In this document: piece after piece, positions 51,560-60,595 of the stretch | How the letters are laid out: every line of letters starts with the position of its first letter | Numbering within the stretch: the stretch's first letter is position 1 | Assembly (NCBI GenBank): GCA_050874385.1 | Contig: JBNMKO010000009.1 | Location: 1-64,000 of the forward strand | DNA: 64,000 nt | Direction of reading: 5' to 3' | From: CAG-882 sp050874385 | Lineage (GTDB): Bacteria > Bacillota > Clostridia > Lachnospirales > Lachnospiraceae | Position numbers and translations under genes: made by a program | The notes under the pieces: generated by a model | What the model saw: the letters and a program-made list of their open reading frames with translations, nothing else | Database searches by the model: none | Told to the model about the DNA's origin: nothing

Positions 51560-53056
51560 ATGGTCTTTTCATCAGCAGTATTTTTGTTCGCGTTTCTCCC
51601 GATTGTGTTCATTTTGCACACCGCAATAAGGAACACAACCGCTAGAAACGTGTTGTTAATCGCGGCGAGCCTTGTGTTCTACGCATGGGGCGAGCCTGTT
51701 TATGTGCTTCTTCTGCTCGCCTCAATTCTTGTCAATTTTGTGCTCGGCAGGTTTGTGTGGGGGAGAAAGCCCGTGCTTGTCGCGGCGGTGGTGATAAACC
51801 TTGCATTTTTGATTGTGTTCAAATATGCGGGATTTATTGTTGACACGATAAATGCGCTGCCGTTTGTCAATTTGAGCGTTCCGGCGGTCAGTATGCCTAT
51901 AGGTATCTCTTTTTATACTTTTCAGGCGATGTCCTATGTCATAGATACATACCGCGACGAGAAAAAGCGTCCGGGAAGTTTTCTCGATGTGATGCTGTAT
52001 GTGTGCCTTTTTCCTCAGCTTGTCGCAGGACCTATTGTAAAATACAATTCCGTGAGGGAGCAGTTAAAGCACAGACAGGTGAGTGCGCAGGGAATATCTT
52101 CCGGAATACAGCGTTTTATCGTGGGATTATCAAAAAAGATGCTTATTGCAAATGTGATGGCTGTGGCTGTTGACAAGATGTTCGCGCTCGACGTGGCGCA
52201 GCTTGATATGGCATCCGCGTGGGTTGGCGCGGTCTGCTACATGTTCCAGATATATTTTGACTTTTCGGGCTACAGTGACATGGCAGTCGGAATGGGAAAA
52301 ACGTTCGGCTTTACTTTTCCTGAGAACTTCGATTACCCGTACACGGCATGTTCCATAAGGCAGTTTTGGAAAAAATGGCACATATCGCTGACTTCATGGT
52401 TCAGGGAATACCTTTATTTTCCGCTTGGCGGCAACAGAAAAGGCAGGGCGAGGACTCTCTTTAACCGCTTTTTTGTGTTCTTGTGTACAGGAATATGGCA
52501 TGGCGCGAACTGGACATTCGTGGTGTGGGGAATTTATCACGGACTGTTGACTATGATTGAGACTATATTTGCAGATAAAAAGAAGGTCAAAGCCGATAAA
52601 GCTGTTGATATGTCAAAGACAACTAAGCTGGATGAAACAGTGAGTACATCAAAAAGAGCACAAAAGGGCACAAATGCAGAGATATCAAATAAGAATATCG
52701 CAGGCGGAAATCTTGTGATAAGAGTGTTAGGTCACATCTACACATTGCTCGCCGTGATGATAGGCTTTGTGATATTTCGGGCTGACACCATGGGACAGGC
52801 GGTGCAGTTTGTAGTGAGCATGTTTTCATTTGGCGCGACGGCGGTGGGAACTATGACGGCGGCATCCGTGATGAGTCCGCTGTTTATAATAACCGCGGTT
52901 ATTGCGGCGGTGGCGTGCACGCCCGTACTCAAAAAGCTGCCTGACAACACCGTAGCGCAGACCCTCGCAAAGGTGGCGACGGTGGTTTTGTATCTGCTCT
53001 GCATTATGGAGATTGCGGCGGGAAGTTACAATCCTTTTATATATTTCAGATTTTAA
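51560..53056 (+). CDS. MBOAT-family O-acyltransferase (AlgI-like)
   Basis: 498 aa with about ten membrane helices. The MBOAT pattern is clear: MPIGISFYTFQAMSYVIDTYR, FRQFWKKWHISLTSWFREYLYFPLGGN (here IRQFW...) and the active-site histidine in GIWHGANWTFVVWGIYHG. It should pass acetyl groups across the membrane to a polysaccharide or teichoic-type polymer. The stretch about residues 340-380 is a charged, lysine-rich insertion. The next gene is an AlgJ/AlgX-like partner, so both probably serve one O-acetylation system. Confidence 0.92.
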   Translation: MVFSSAVFLFAFLPIVFILHTAIRNTTARNVLLIAASLVFYAWGEPVYVLLLLASILVNFVLGRFVWGRKPVLVAAVVINLAFLIVFKYAGFIVDTINALPFVNLSVPAVSMPIGISFYTFQAMSYVIDTYRDEKKRPGSFLDVMLYVCLFPQLVAGPIVKYNSVREQLKHRQVSAQGISSGIQRFIVGLSKKMLIANVMAVAVDKMFALDVAQLDMASAWVGAVCYMFQIYFDFSGYSDMAVGMGKTFGFTFPENFDYPYTACSIRQFWKKWHISLTSWFREYLYFPLGGNRKGRARTLFNRFFVFLCTGIWHGANWTFVVWGIYHGLLTMIETIFADKKKVKADKAVDMSKTTKLDETVSTSKRAQKGTNAEISNKNIAGGNLVIRVLGHIYTLLAVMIGFVIFRADTMGQAVQFVVSMFSFGATAVGTMTAASVMSPLFIITAVIAAVACTPVLKKLPDNTVAQTLAKVATVVLYLLCIMEIAAGSYNPFIYFRF

Positions 53057-53110
53057 CGCGAATGTGGATTTAGAATGGGTATTTTTATTGCCGGGACATG
53101 GAGGATTAGT

Positions 53111-54751
53111 GTGAAAAAAATAGACAAAAATACACTTCCAAATATAATATATATCGTGGTTTTTCTTGCAGTCAGCCTTGTGCCGCTTTTCCTGTTTTCG
53201 AGCAGGCAGGCGGCTATTGGAAATGAGACCAAGGCGGAGAAGCCAAAACTCTCGGACGGTGTTGAGCTGACCGCGAATATAGATGCGTATTTTTCGCAGA
53301 ACTTCGGTTTTAGAAACAGGCTTGTGTATGCGAGAAATGCGCTTGAGCAGGCGTTTTTTAAGACTTCCGGGCAGTCGGATGTGATAGTGGGGGAGGACGG
53401 ATGGCTGTTCTATGGCAGGGCGTTAGATGATTTTCTCGGCACAAGCGTGCTCTCCGACACGGAGCTTGACCGCATGGCTGTGGTTGTGGAAATGATGCAA
53501 AATTATGCAAAACGTGAGGGCAAGGATTTTATATTTGTGTCCGCGCCCAATAAAATGTCCGTGTACGGCGAGTACATGCCCTATTATTATATAGAAGAAA
53601 AAGGTCTGGGAAACTATGAGCTTTTGCATGAGAGACTTACCACGCTGGGGGTGAATACCGTACAGCTAAAAAATGCCCTGACCGTCAAAAAGCTTGAGGG
53701 GCAGCAGCTGTACCACAAGCTCGATTCCCACTGGAATAATTACGGTGCGGCGGCGGCTTATGAGGCTATGGCGGATAAACTTTTTGAGCTTTACGGTGCT
53801 GACTATTCGGCGTACACACATTACGGTGAAGTCCCATACAGCGTGAAAAATAATTTTTCGGGTGATTTGCAGTCGATGCTTCTTCCCGGTTCAAGCAAAA
53901 AAGATGCGCAGGTGGAGTTTGACATTGACGACGGCTTCGAGTATGTGAACCGTTTCCGCAGTGTGGAGGACTTGGTGATAACCACACAAAATCAGTCCGC
54001 CGCTGTGGATAAATCTGTCACCCTTTTCCGCGATTCATTCGGAAATGCGCTCTATTGGTTTTTCGCCAAAGATTATGCTTCGCTCACAGCGAAAAGAGAA
54101 ATTCCGTACAATATATATCAGGCGGCGAAAGAGTCAGACCTTGTGGCAGTCGAGCTTGTCGAACGAAATTTGAAAAATCTTTTGGTTTATACGCCGATAG
54201 TTCCATCTTGGAACCTCGGGGCGGACTATTTTAGCGATGTTAAAATTTATGATTTAACGGAATTTGATGGTTTATCAGCTGACAGTTCAATTATAATTAA
54301 AGATACATCATCTGACAGCTCGATAAAAGTTGAACAATCAGCGAAAACAACGGATAGCGTAGAGAATTTGACAAATATGGAGGAATATCTTAATCGAGTA
54401 TCTGATATTGTAATGAATGTAACCACAACCGCTGATGGTCTTACGCAGATTAGCGGAAGCAGCGATATTTTAGAAAATTTTGCATACATGTACATGAAAA
54501 TCGACAGCACCGGGCAGACTTCGCAGGAACAAAACGCAGACAATATCGACAGCAATGAGCAGACCTCACAGGCTCAGAACGCAGTTATATATCAGCTTAT
54601 CCCGGGACAGAACGGAGATTTCACTCTTTATCTGACCGATGAAGATGCCGATATATTTAAGGCTGACACGGCGGGCATTGAATATACAATTATAGTTAAA
54701 TCTGGTAACAAATATATAGAAATTCCGATAAATGTCACTTTACAGGATTAG
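53111..54751 (+). CDS. AlgJ/AlgX-like SGNH-family protein, partner of the MBOAT
   Basis: 546 aa from GTG 53111 (GGAGG at 53100-53104; frame open from 53075). N-terminal membrane helix (about 10-30), then an SGNH/DHHW-type catalytic part: GEDGWLFYGRALDDF, VSAPNKMSVYGEYMP, HKLDSHWNNYGAAAAYEAM (the DxHW-like motif) and LFRDSFGNALYWFF with the Ser. The C-terminal about 160 residues are Ser/Thr/Asp/Gln-rich and lack the recognisable fold. Together with the MBOAT it would acetylate an extracellular polymer. Which polymer cannot be told. Confidence 0.85.
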   Translation: MKKIDKNTLPNIIYIVVFLAVSLVPLFLFSSRQAAIGNETKAEKPKLSDGVELTANIDAYFSQNFGFRNRLVYARNALEQAFFKTSGQSDVIVGEDGWLFYGRALDDFLGTSVLSDTELDRMAVVVEMMQNYAKREGKDFIFVSAPNKMSVYGEYMPYYYIEEKGLGNYELLHERLTTLGVNTVQLKNALTVKKLEGQQLYHKLDSHWNNYGAAAAYEAMADKLFELYGADYSAYTHYGEVPYSVKNNFSGDLQSMLLPGSSKKDAQVEFDIDDGFEYVNRFRSVEDLVITTQNQSAAVDKSVTLFRDSFGNALYWFFAKDYASLTAKREIPYNIYQAAKESDLVAVELVERNLKNLLVYTPIVPSWNLGADYFSDVKIYDLTEFDGLSADSSIIIKDTSSDSSIKVEQSAKTTDSVENLTNMEEYLNRVSDIVMNVTTTADGLTQISGSSDILENFAYMYMKIDSTGQTSQEQNADNIDSNEQTSQAQNAVIYQLIPGQNGDFTLYLTDEDADIFKADTAGIEYTIIVKSGNKYIEIPINVTLQD

Positions 54752-54830
54752 TGATATAATGTATATTTCAAGTTGGAAAACAGCATAAAAAACGCATGAA
54801 TTTTTCCATGCAGAAAGGTAAAAGCAGATT

Positions 54831-55334
54831 ATGAGAAACATAGGGAAAAGTATAAAAAAGGGAATTGCAATGGCAGCAGTTATGGCGATGATGACACTCT
54901 CGCTTGCAGCGTGCGGAAAGAAGAGCGGGGGAGATACCTTTGGATACAATAATGGAAGTGTCATGCTGACACCGGGCGAGAAGTTTGACGCGGGTGCGGA
55001 CGGTATGCCTGAGACCACGGCTTATATGGAGGGCGCGAGCTGCTATTTTGACGGGCTTGACAAGGTGTTCACCTACGATGGATATGAGGTTACGACATAT
55101 CCAAAGGCGGATGGAGACTACATTCAGGATGTAAGTATTTCATCTGATACGATTAAGACTGACAAGGGAATAGGTGTTGGCAGTACCATCGAGGATATCG
55201 AGAAGGCATATGGCAATGACTACACGGTTTCGGGAAAAATGTATGAATATTATCAGGACGATACGAAATATATGTATTTCTTTATTTTGAATGATGTGGT
55301 ACAATATTATGGCTACGGGATGAATGTAAAATAA
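54831..55334 (+). CDS. Small lipoprotein of unknown function
   Basis: 167 aa; GAAAGG precedes the ATG. Signal sequence with lipobox LAAC (Cys about residue 28), then Lys/Ser/Gly tether. The mature part (about 135 residues) includes YDGYEVTTYPKADGDYIQDVSI and GVGSTIEDIEKAYGNDYTVSGKMYEYY, resembling the repeat motifs of small lipoproteins seen beside O-acetylation genes, but I recognise no named family. It follows the MBOAT pair on the same strand after 79 bp and may be co-transcribed. Confidence 0.78.
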   Translation: MRNIGKSIKKGIAMAAVMAMMTLSLAACGKKSGGDTFGYNNGSVMLTPGEKFDAGADGMPETTAYMEGASCYFDGLDKVFTYDGYEVTTYPKADGDYIQDVSISSDTIKTDKGIGVGSTIEDIEKAYGNDYTVSGKMYEYYQDDTKYMYFFILNDVVQYYGYGMNVK

Positions 55335-55500
55335 TTCATTTTTGTAGAACTGATATTCATAAGATTAAGGATAGTGTGAAAAGAATATCTAAATCGGAAA
55401 AATACGCTGATTAGTATATTCTAAATTTTCACGATGGTTTGGCGTGGCTGAACTATTACTATTTGGGACGCTGCAAAGCAGTGACACGGAGGAGATTATC

Positions 55501-56409
55501 ATGAAAAAAATGGGAATGAAAAAGGCTTCATTTATGGTGCTTTTCCTTGTGATTAGCATGATATTTGTAGCCGGGTGCGGCAAAAATCCCGATAAGGGTG
55601 CGGAGAGTGAGAATACCTCATCTGCCGGGAATTTGACAAACAATGAACAGACGACCACGCAGTCTAAGGCGGATGATACAACAACGGAAACTGCCGACGG
55701 GACGACAGCGGATAATGGCGTGGAGCAGACAACGCAGGTCAATGCCACAGATGCTACAGAGGTTCCGACTGAGACAACGGAAGCTGTCACAGAGACGACA
55801 ACAGAGACCTTGCAGGTTGTGGAGGAGCCTAAGCCTTGGGATTTGTTGAACAATGAGCCGCTCAATCCGACAACATCGGGCTATGAGGAACTTGACAGAC
55901 TTATAGACGCATATATGGCGATGTTAAGGAGTGAGGGCACGATAACGGACGAGATGTCCAACTATCAGAAGGTTCACAGCATATATGAATGGTTTATTAA
56001 GAGGATAACTTATTCAAGAGGTATGGAAGTTAATGTTGGTCAGTATTCTAGCTCTGACCCGTCCGTGACACCTGTTGAAGTGCTTTGGGCAACGGATTTG
56101 TTCAATACATATAAGGGATGCTGTTATAATTATTCATCGGCATTTATGTATGTTATGAGATATTTGGGATATGACGCACATCTTTTGTCAGGTCAGGTAG
56201 GCAAGTATGGCGGCGGAACAACACCTCATTGCTGGTTATATGTAAATCTTGGCGGAACCGCATACACATTTGACCCGGATGTGGACAGCAACTATTTCTG
56301 GCGCGCGCACCCGGACGGGGTTGGCGATGACACAATGGATACGCTGTTCTGCAAAAAAATGGATGACATGAACTACTTTTATACAATAGAAAAATATCAT
56401 GACAACTAA
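55501..56409 (+). CDS. Lipoprotein with transglutaminase-like domain
   Basis: 302 aa from ATG 55501 (GGAGGA upstream); frame open from 55444. Lipobox VAGC (Cys about residue 23) and a Thr/Glu-rich linker of about 80 residues (TTETADGTTAD...VTETTTET). The C-terminal about 170 residues form a transglutaminase-like thiol domain: KGCCYNYSSAFMYVMRYLGY (Cys), TPHCWLYV (His) and FDPDVD (Asp), the expected Cys-His-Asp triad. Such domains act as extracellular proteases or amidases on wall peptides; substrate unknown. Confidence 0.85.
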   Translation: MKKMGMKKASFMVLFLVISMIFVAGCGKNPDKGAESENTSSAGNLTNNEQTTTQSKADDTTTETADGTTADNGVEQTTQVNATDATEVPTETTEAVTETTTETLQVVEEPKPWDLLNNEPLNPTTSGYEELDRLIDAYMAMLRSEGTITDEMSNYQKVHSIYEWFIKRITYSRGMEVNVGQYSSSDPSVTPVEVLWATDLFNTYKGCCYNYSSAFMYVMRYLGYDAHLLSGQVGKYGGGTTPHCWLYVNLGGTAYTFDPDVDSNYFWRAHPDGVGDDTMDTLFCKKMDDMNYFYTIEKYHDN

Positions 56410-56630
56410 TTCAGTTAACGCAATTATATTAAGACATTGACATTAGTGTTTATCTGAATTTTATTTACACAAATTGTTTATTTAACAGAATTAAGTAAGT
56501 CCTATTAAAAAATATAATAATAAAAAATAAGGACTTAGTAAAAAAGAAGCAGAATACTCGCTTCAGGAAATATTGATATCAGAAATATGTAAAAATTATT
56601 ATTTTTTATATTTAGAAATGGAGATTTGAA

Positions 56631-58070
56631 ATGGCAAACGATAAGAAATTAGTTGAAGCAATCACTCCTATGGAGGAAGATTTCGCGCAGTGGTACACTG
56701 ACGTGGTTAAGAAAGCGGAGCTTATGGCATACTCAAGCGTTAAGGGCTGTATGATATTTAAGCCGGCTGGCTACGCTATATGGGAGAACATTCAGAAAGA
56801 GATGGATGCGCGCTTTAAAAAGACGGGCGTTCAGAACGTATATCTTCCTGTATTTATACCTGAGAGCCTTCTCGAGAAGGAGAAAGACCATGTCGAGGGC
56901 TTTGCGCCGGAAGTTGCATGGGTTACACAGGGCGGACTCAATCCACTTCAGGAGAAGCTTTGCGTTAGACCTACATCCGAGACACTTTTCTGTGATTTTT
57001 ACAAGGATGAAATTCAGTCCTACAGAGATTTGCCAAAGGTATATAACCAGTGGTGCAACGTCGTGAGATGGGAGAAGGAGACAAGACCGTTCCTTCGTTC
57101 AAGAGAGTTCTTATGGCAGGAGGGACACACAGCTCACGCTACAGCCGAGGAGGCGGAGGCAAGAACACAGCAGATGCTCAATGTTTACGCTGATTTCTGT
57201 GAGCAGGTGCTTGCAATGCCTGTCATAAAGGGTAGAAAGACCGACAAGGAGAAGTTTGCGGGTGCGGAGGCTACATACACAATCGAGGCACTCATGCACG
57301 ACGGTAAGGCACTCCAGTCAGGAACAAGCCACAACTTCGGTGATGGTTTTGCAAAGGCATTCGGTATCCAGTATACAGACAAGGACAACACATTAAAGTA
57401 TGTTCATCAGACATCATGGGGCTCAACCACAAGACTTATCGGTGCTATGATTATGGTTCACGGCGACAACAGCGGTCTTGTAATGCCACCTAGAATTGCT
57501 CCAATTCAGGTCAGGGTTATCCCTGTTGCACAGCACAAGGAGGGAGTTCTTGAGAAGGCGGGAGCACTAAAGGACAGACTTGCCGAGGCAGGATTTAGAG
57601 TAGACTTTGATGACTCCGACAAGACACCGGGCTTTAAGTATGCCGAGCAGGAAGTAAAGGGTATTCCAACCCGTATCGAGATTGGACCAAAGGATATCGA
57701 GAAAAATCAGGCAGTTGTCGTAAGACGTGACACAAGAGAGAAGTATGTCGTATCCCTTGACAATGTTGAGGAGGAGTTAAAGAAAATTCTCGACACAATG
57801 CAGACAGAGATGCTTGAGAGGGCGAGAGCACACCGCGACGCTCACACATATGAGGCTCACAACTATGAGGAGTTCAAGGACATCATTGCAAATAAGCCGG
57901 GATTTGTAAAAGGTATGTGGTGCGGCGAGCAGGCATGCGAGGATAAGATTAAGGAAGAGACAACCGCTACAAGCAGATGTATGCCATTCGAGCAGGAGCA
58001 CATAAGCGATGTGTGCGTATGCTGTGGAAAGCCGGCTAAAAAACTTGTTTACTGGGGTAAGGCATATTAA
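56631..58070 (+). CDS. proS: Prolyl-tRNA synthetase (archaeal/eukaryote-type, ProS type 3)
   Basis: 479 aa. A class II synthetase charging tRNA-Pro; the short form without the bacterial editing insert. Motif 2 region RWEKETRPFLRSREFLWQEGHTAH, the HQTSWGSTTRLIGAMIMVHGDNSG motif 3 segment, and a C-terminal zinc-type CxxC...CxC tail (CGEQACEDKI...DVCVCCGKPA) are seen. It begins TPMEEDFAQWYTDVVKKAEL. The 56410-56630 upstream gap is AT-rich with no clear regulatory element. The next gene is cca. Confidence 0.96.
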   Translation: MANDKKLVEAITPMEEDFAQWYTDVVKKAELMAYSSVKGCMIFKPAGYAIWENIQKEMDARFKKTGVQNVYLPVFIPESLLEKEKDHVEGFAPEVAWVTQGGLNPLQEKLCVRPTSETLFCDFYKDEIQSYRDLPKVYNQWCNVVRWEKETRPFLRSREFLWQEGHTAHATAEEAEARTQQMLNVYADFCEQVLAMPVIKGRKTDKEKFAGAEATYTIEALMHDGKALQSGTSHNFGDGFAKAFGIQYTDKDNTLKYVHQTSWGSTTRLIGAMIMVHGDNSGLVMPPRIAPIQVRVIPVAQHKEGVLEKAGALKDRLAEAGFRVDFDDSDKTPGFKYAEQEVKGIPTRIEIGPKDIEKNQAVVVRRDTREKYVVSLDNVEEELKKILDTMQTEMLERARAHRDAHTYEAHNYEEFKDIIANKPGFVKGMWCGEQACEDKIKEETTATSRCMPFEQEHISDVCVCCGKPAKKLVYWGKAY

Positions 58071-58223
58071 TAATAACTGCACTTCTCTAAAAGCCGCAAC
58101 ATATAAGATGATTTACTATAAATATAGTCTGCTTAGTGTGTTTTGCAGTGGAATTATGCTATTAAATGCGGTTAATCTCAGTAAATATAGTGACAGGTAA
58201 ATATTAGGAAAGAGAGTGATACC

Positions 58224-59441
58224 TTGATTAAAATAGTTCTCCCGAAGGACGTAAAGTACATAATAGATGTTCTCACACAGAACGGCTACGAGGCATACGC
58301 CGTCGGGGGCTGTGTGCGCGACAGCATACTTGGAAGGACTCCGGGGGACTGGGACATAACGACCTCGGCACTTCCGATGCAGGTCAAGGCTCTCTTTCGC
58401 AGAACCATAGACACGGGCATACAGCACGGAACGGTGACTGTTATGCTCGGAAAGAACGGCTACGAGGTGACGACGTACCGCATAGACGGAAAGTATGAGG
58501 ACTCAAGACACCCGGAGAGCGTTGAGTTTACGCCAAATCTTGAGGAAGATTTAAAGAGGCGTGATTTTACGATAAATGCGATGGCGTACAATGACGAGCA
58601 CGGCATAGTCGATATTTTTGACGGCGTTGGGGACTTAGACAGAAAAATTATCCGCTGTGTGGGAAATCCGCATGACAGGTTTGACGAGGACGCTCTTAGA
58701 ATACTCAGGGCAGTCAGATTTAGCGCGCAGCTCGGCTTTGAGATTGAAAAGACAACCGCGGCGGCGGCGAGGGAGCTTGCGCCGACGCTTGTAAAGATAA
58801 GCAGGGAGCGAATACACACGGAGCTAAACAAGCTTTTGCTCTCAAAAAATCCCGACTATTTCTCGGTTGTCTACAAGCTTGGTGTCATGGAGGTCATCAT
58901 TCCCGAGCTCGCAGACGTAGACATGGACAGCATTTGTCACATCAAAGAGTTTATAAAGAGGACGAAACCTTGTCTGCCGGAGCGCTATGCGGCGATGCTC
59001 AGCTGTGTGGATGCGGATACGGCGGGCAGGATTTTAAAGGGGCTGAAGCTTGACAATGCCACGATAGCCATGGCTTCAAAGCTTGTGAAGTATCATGGTA
59101 TGCCGCCTGTGACCGCCGAGCCGGATGTGAGACATTACATCAATAAGGTTGGAAGAGACGACGCACTTCGCATTGTGGATTACAATATATGCGTGTGCGG
59201 CGATTTGGACAATGGTTATACCGATATGCGAAAAACATGCGCTATGATTATGGAGCGCGGTGACTGCACCGAGCTTAGAACCCTAAAGATATCAGGCAAT
59301 GATTTAAAGGAGGCGGGAGTTCCCGCAGGAAAGCAGATAGGGGCGGTTTTGCAGGAGCTTCTCGACGAAGTGCTTGACAATCCCGCGCTTAACGATGCCT
59401 CGTATCTCCTTGAAAAAGCCGTGAAAATGGCAGGTCGATAA
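58224..59441 (+). CDS. cca: CCA tRNA nucleotidyltransferase
   Basis: 405 aa from TTG 58224 after AGGAAAGAGAG; other starts are weaker. Class II nucleotidyltransferase: YAVGGCVRDSILGRTPGDWDI (about residues 25-45) with the metal-binding D42/D44, followed by a helical neck and body with RFDEDALRILRAVRFSAQLGF, which matches the family RRF motif. It adds or repairs the 3' CCA of tRNAs. The C-terminal part (about 270-405) is less conserved. It lies on the same strand as proS, with 153 bp between. Confidence 0.93.
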   Translation: MIKIVLPKDVKYIIDVLTQNGYEAYAVGGCVRDSILGRTPGDWDITTSALPMQVKALFRRTIDTGIQHGTVTVMLGKNGYEVTTYRIDGKYEDSRHPESVEFTPNLEEDLKRRDFTINAMAYNDEHGIVDIFDGVGDLDRKIIRCVGNPHDRFDEDALRILRAVRFSAQLGFEIEKTTAAAARELAPTLVKISRERIHTELNKLLLSKNPDYFSVVYKLGVMEVIIPELADVDMDSICHIKEFIKRTKPCLPERYAAMLSCVDADTAGRILKGLKLDNATIAMASKLVKYHGMPPVTAEPDVRHYINKVGRDDALRIVDYNICVCGDLDNGYTDMRKTCAMIMERGDCTELRTLKISGNDLKEAGVPAGKQIGAVLQELLDEVLDNPALNDASYLLEKAVKMAGR

Positions 59442-59473
59442 AGCAGGTCTTTCCTATTCATAAAAGGCATATT

Positions 59474-59528
59474 CCCCTCATATTATTAGATAGTCCGTGG
59501 GCTAAGATGATATGAGGGGGATTTTTTT
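59474..59528 (+). promoter_or_regulatory. Hairpin overlapping the ribosome site of the CotS-like gene
   Basis: CCCCTCATAT (59474-59483) pairs perfectly with ATATGAGGGG (59510-59519), followed by a T7 tract (59522-59528) directly before GTG 59529. The ribosome site GAGGGGG lies in the 3' arm. It can act as the terminator of cca and as a translation block for the next gene. The same arrangement occurs at 62567-62612. Confidence 0.72.
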
Positions 59529-60572
59529 GTGGAAAATGGAACAAATGGAAGGCAGGCAAAAAGATACACAGTGTATGACATGGTGGAAGAAGCGCTGTAC
59601 CATTTTGGGCTGAGCGGGACATATATGGGGCGTTTAAGAGGCGGTTTTATGTATAATACAAATAAGGGCATAGTGCTTGTGGATGCGTTTGACAAAAACA
59701 GGCAGAGGCTTGAGGCGCGCGCAAAGGTATGTGACGAGCTTGCAAAAAACGGTGTCCATGTGTCGTGCTATATAAAAGACTGCAACGGCTCATATTTTTA
59801 TGAGAGCGAGGATGCAAATGTGTATACCGTATACAGTTTTTGCCCGTATCAGGAATGTAATGAGAAAAGACTTGAGGATGTATGCCTTTCCTTAAAGGCA
59901 CTCGCAATGCTTCACAGAACGCTTGATGAAAAGATTTCCATGCCGGAACTTGGACTTACCGGGGATGAATTTCAGATTGCAAGAAGCCTTGTAAAAGAGT
60001 ATGATAAGCATAATAAAGAACTCAAAATGATAAGAAATTATCTGTCGGGAAGAAAGACCAAAACGGATTTTGAACTGCTCGCGTTCAGGGAATGTAACAA
60101 CTACCTTGAGGAAGGCTTAGATGCCATGGGGAGACTTAAAAATTCAGATTATGAGTTAAGATTTGAACAGGCTGTGAATGAAAATAAACTCTGTCACGGA
60201 GATTTTAATTATCATAATATATACACCGACGGCAGCAGATATCTTATCACGGGTTTTTCACAGATGAGAAAAGACCTGTATATCGTGGATTTGTACAATT
60301 TTATGAGAAAGCTCATGGAAAAGTATGACTGGGATATAAAGATGGGATACCTTATGCTTAGAGAGTATGACAAGGTTAATACTCTGTCAGCGCAGGATAT
60401 AAGAATACTCGGGGCTATGTTTGCCTACCCTGAGAAATTCTGGAAAATACTTAATTATTATTTTAATGCCAATAAGGCGTGGATACCAAGCAGGAGCATG
60501 GATAAGCTGAAAACGGTTGTAAACCAGAACCGTATGCGGCGCGAATTTGTGAGGACGCTGTGCGGCTCCTAG
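59529..60572 (+). CDS. CotS-family spore-coat-type kinase-like protein
   Basis: 347 aa from GTG 59529 (GAGGGGG 8 nt upstream, in a hairpin). Aminoglycoside-phosphotransferase-like fold: N-terminal lobe (LVDAFDKNRQRLEARAKVCDELAKNG), catalytic HGDFNYHNIYTDGS (about residues 222-235) and the VDLYNFMRKLMEKYDWD segment. Spore coat proteins CotS and YutH share this fold. It stands with proS-cca, the PEGA protein and a SPOCS protein, the latter also spore-associated in other Clostridia. Whether it is catalytically active, and whether this organism forms spores, is not settled here. Confidence 0.83.
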   Translation: MENGTNGRQAKRYTVYDMVEEALYHFGLSGTYMGRLRGGFMYNTNKGIVLVDAFDKNRQRLEARAKVCDELAKNGVHVSCYIKDCNGSYFYESEDANVYTVYSFCPYQECNEKRLEDVCLSLKALAMLHRTLDEKISMPELGLTGDEFQIARSLVKEYDKHNKELKMIRNYLSGRKTKTDFELLAFRECNNYLEEGLDAMGRLKNSDYELRFEQAVNENKLCHGDFNYHNIYTDGSRYLITGFSQMRKDLYIVDLYNFMRKLMEKYDWDIKMGYLMLREYDKVNTLSAQDIRILGAMFAYPEKFWKILNYYFNANKAWIPSRSMDKLKTVVNQNRMRREFVRTLCGS

Positions 60573-60595
60573 CGGGACAGAAAGGAAACTTATAG

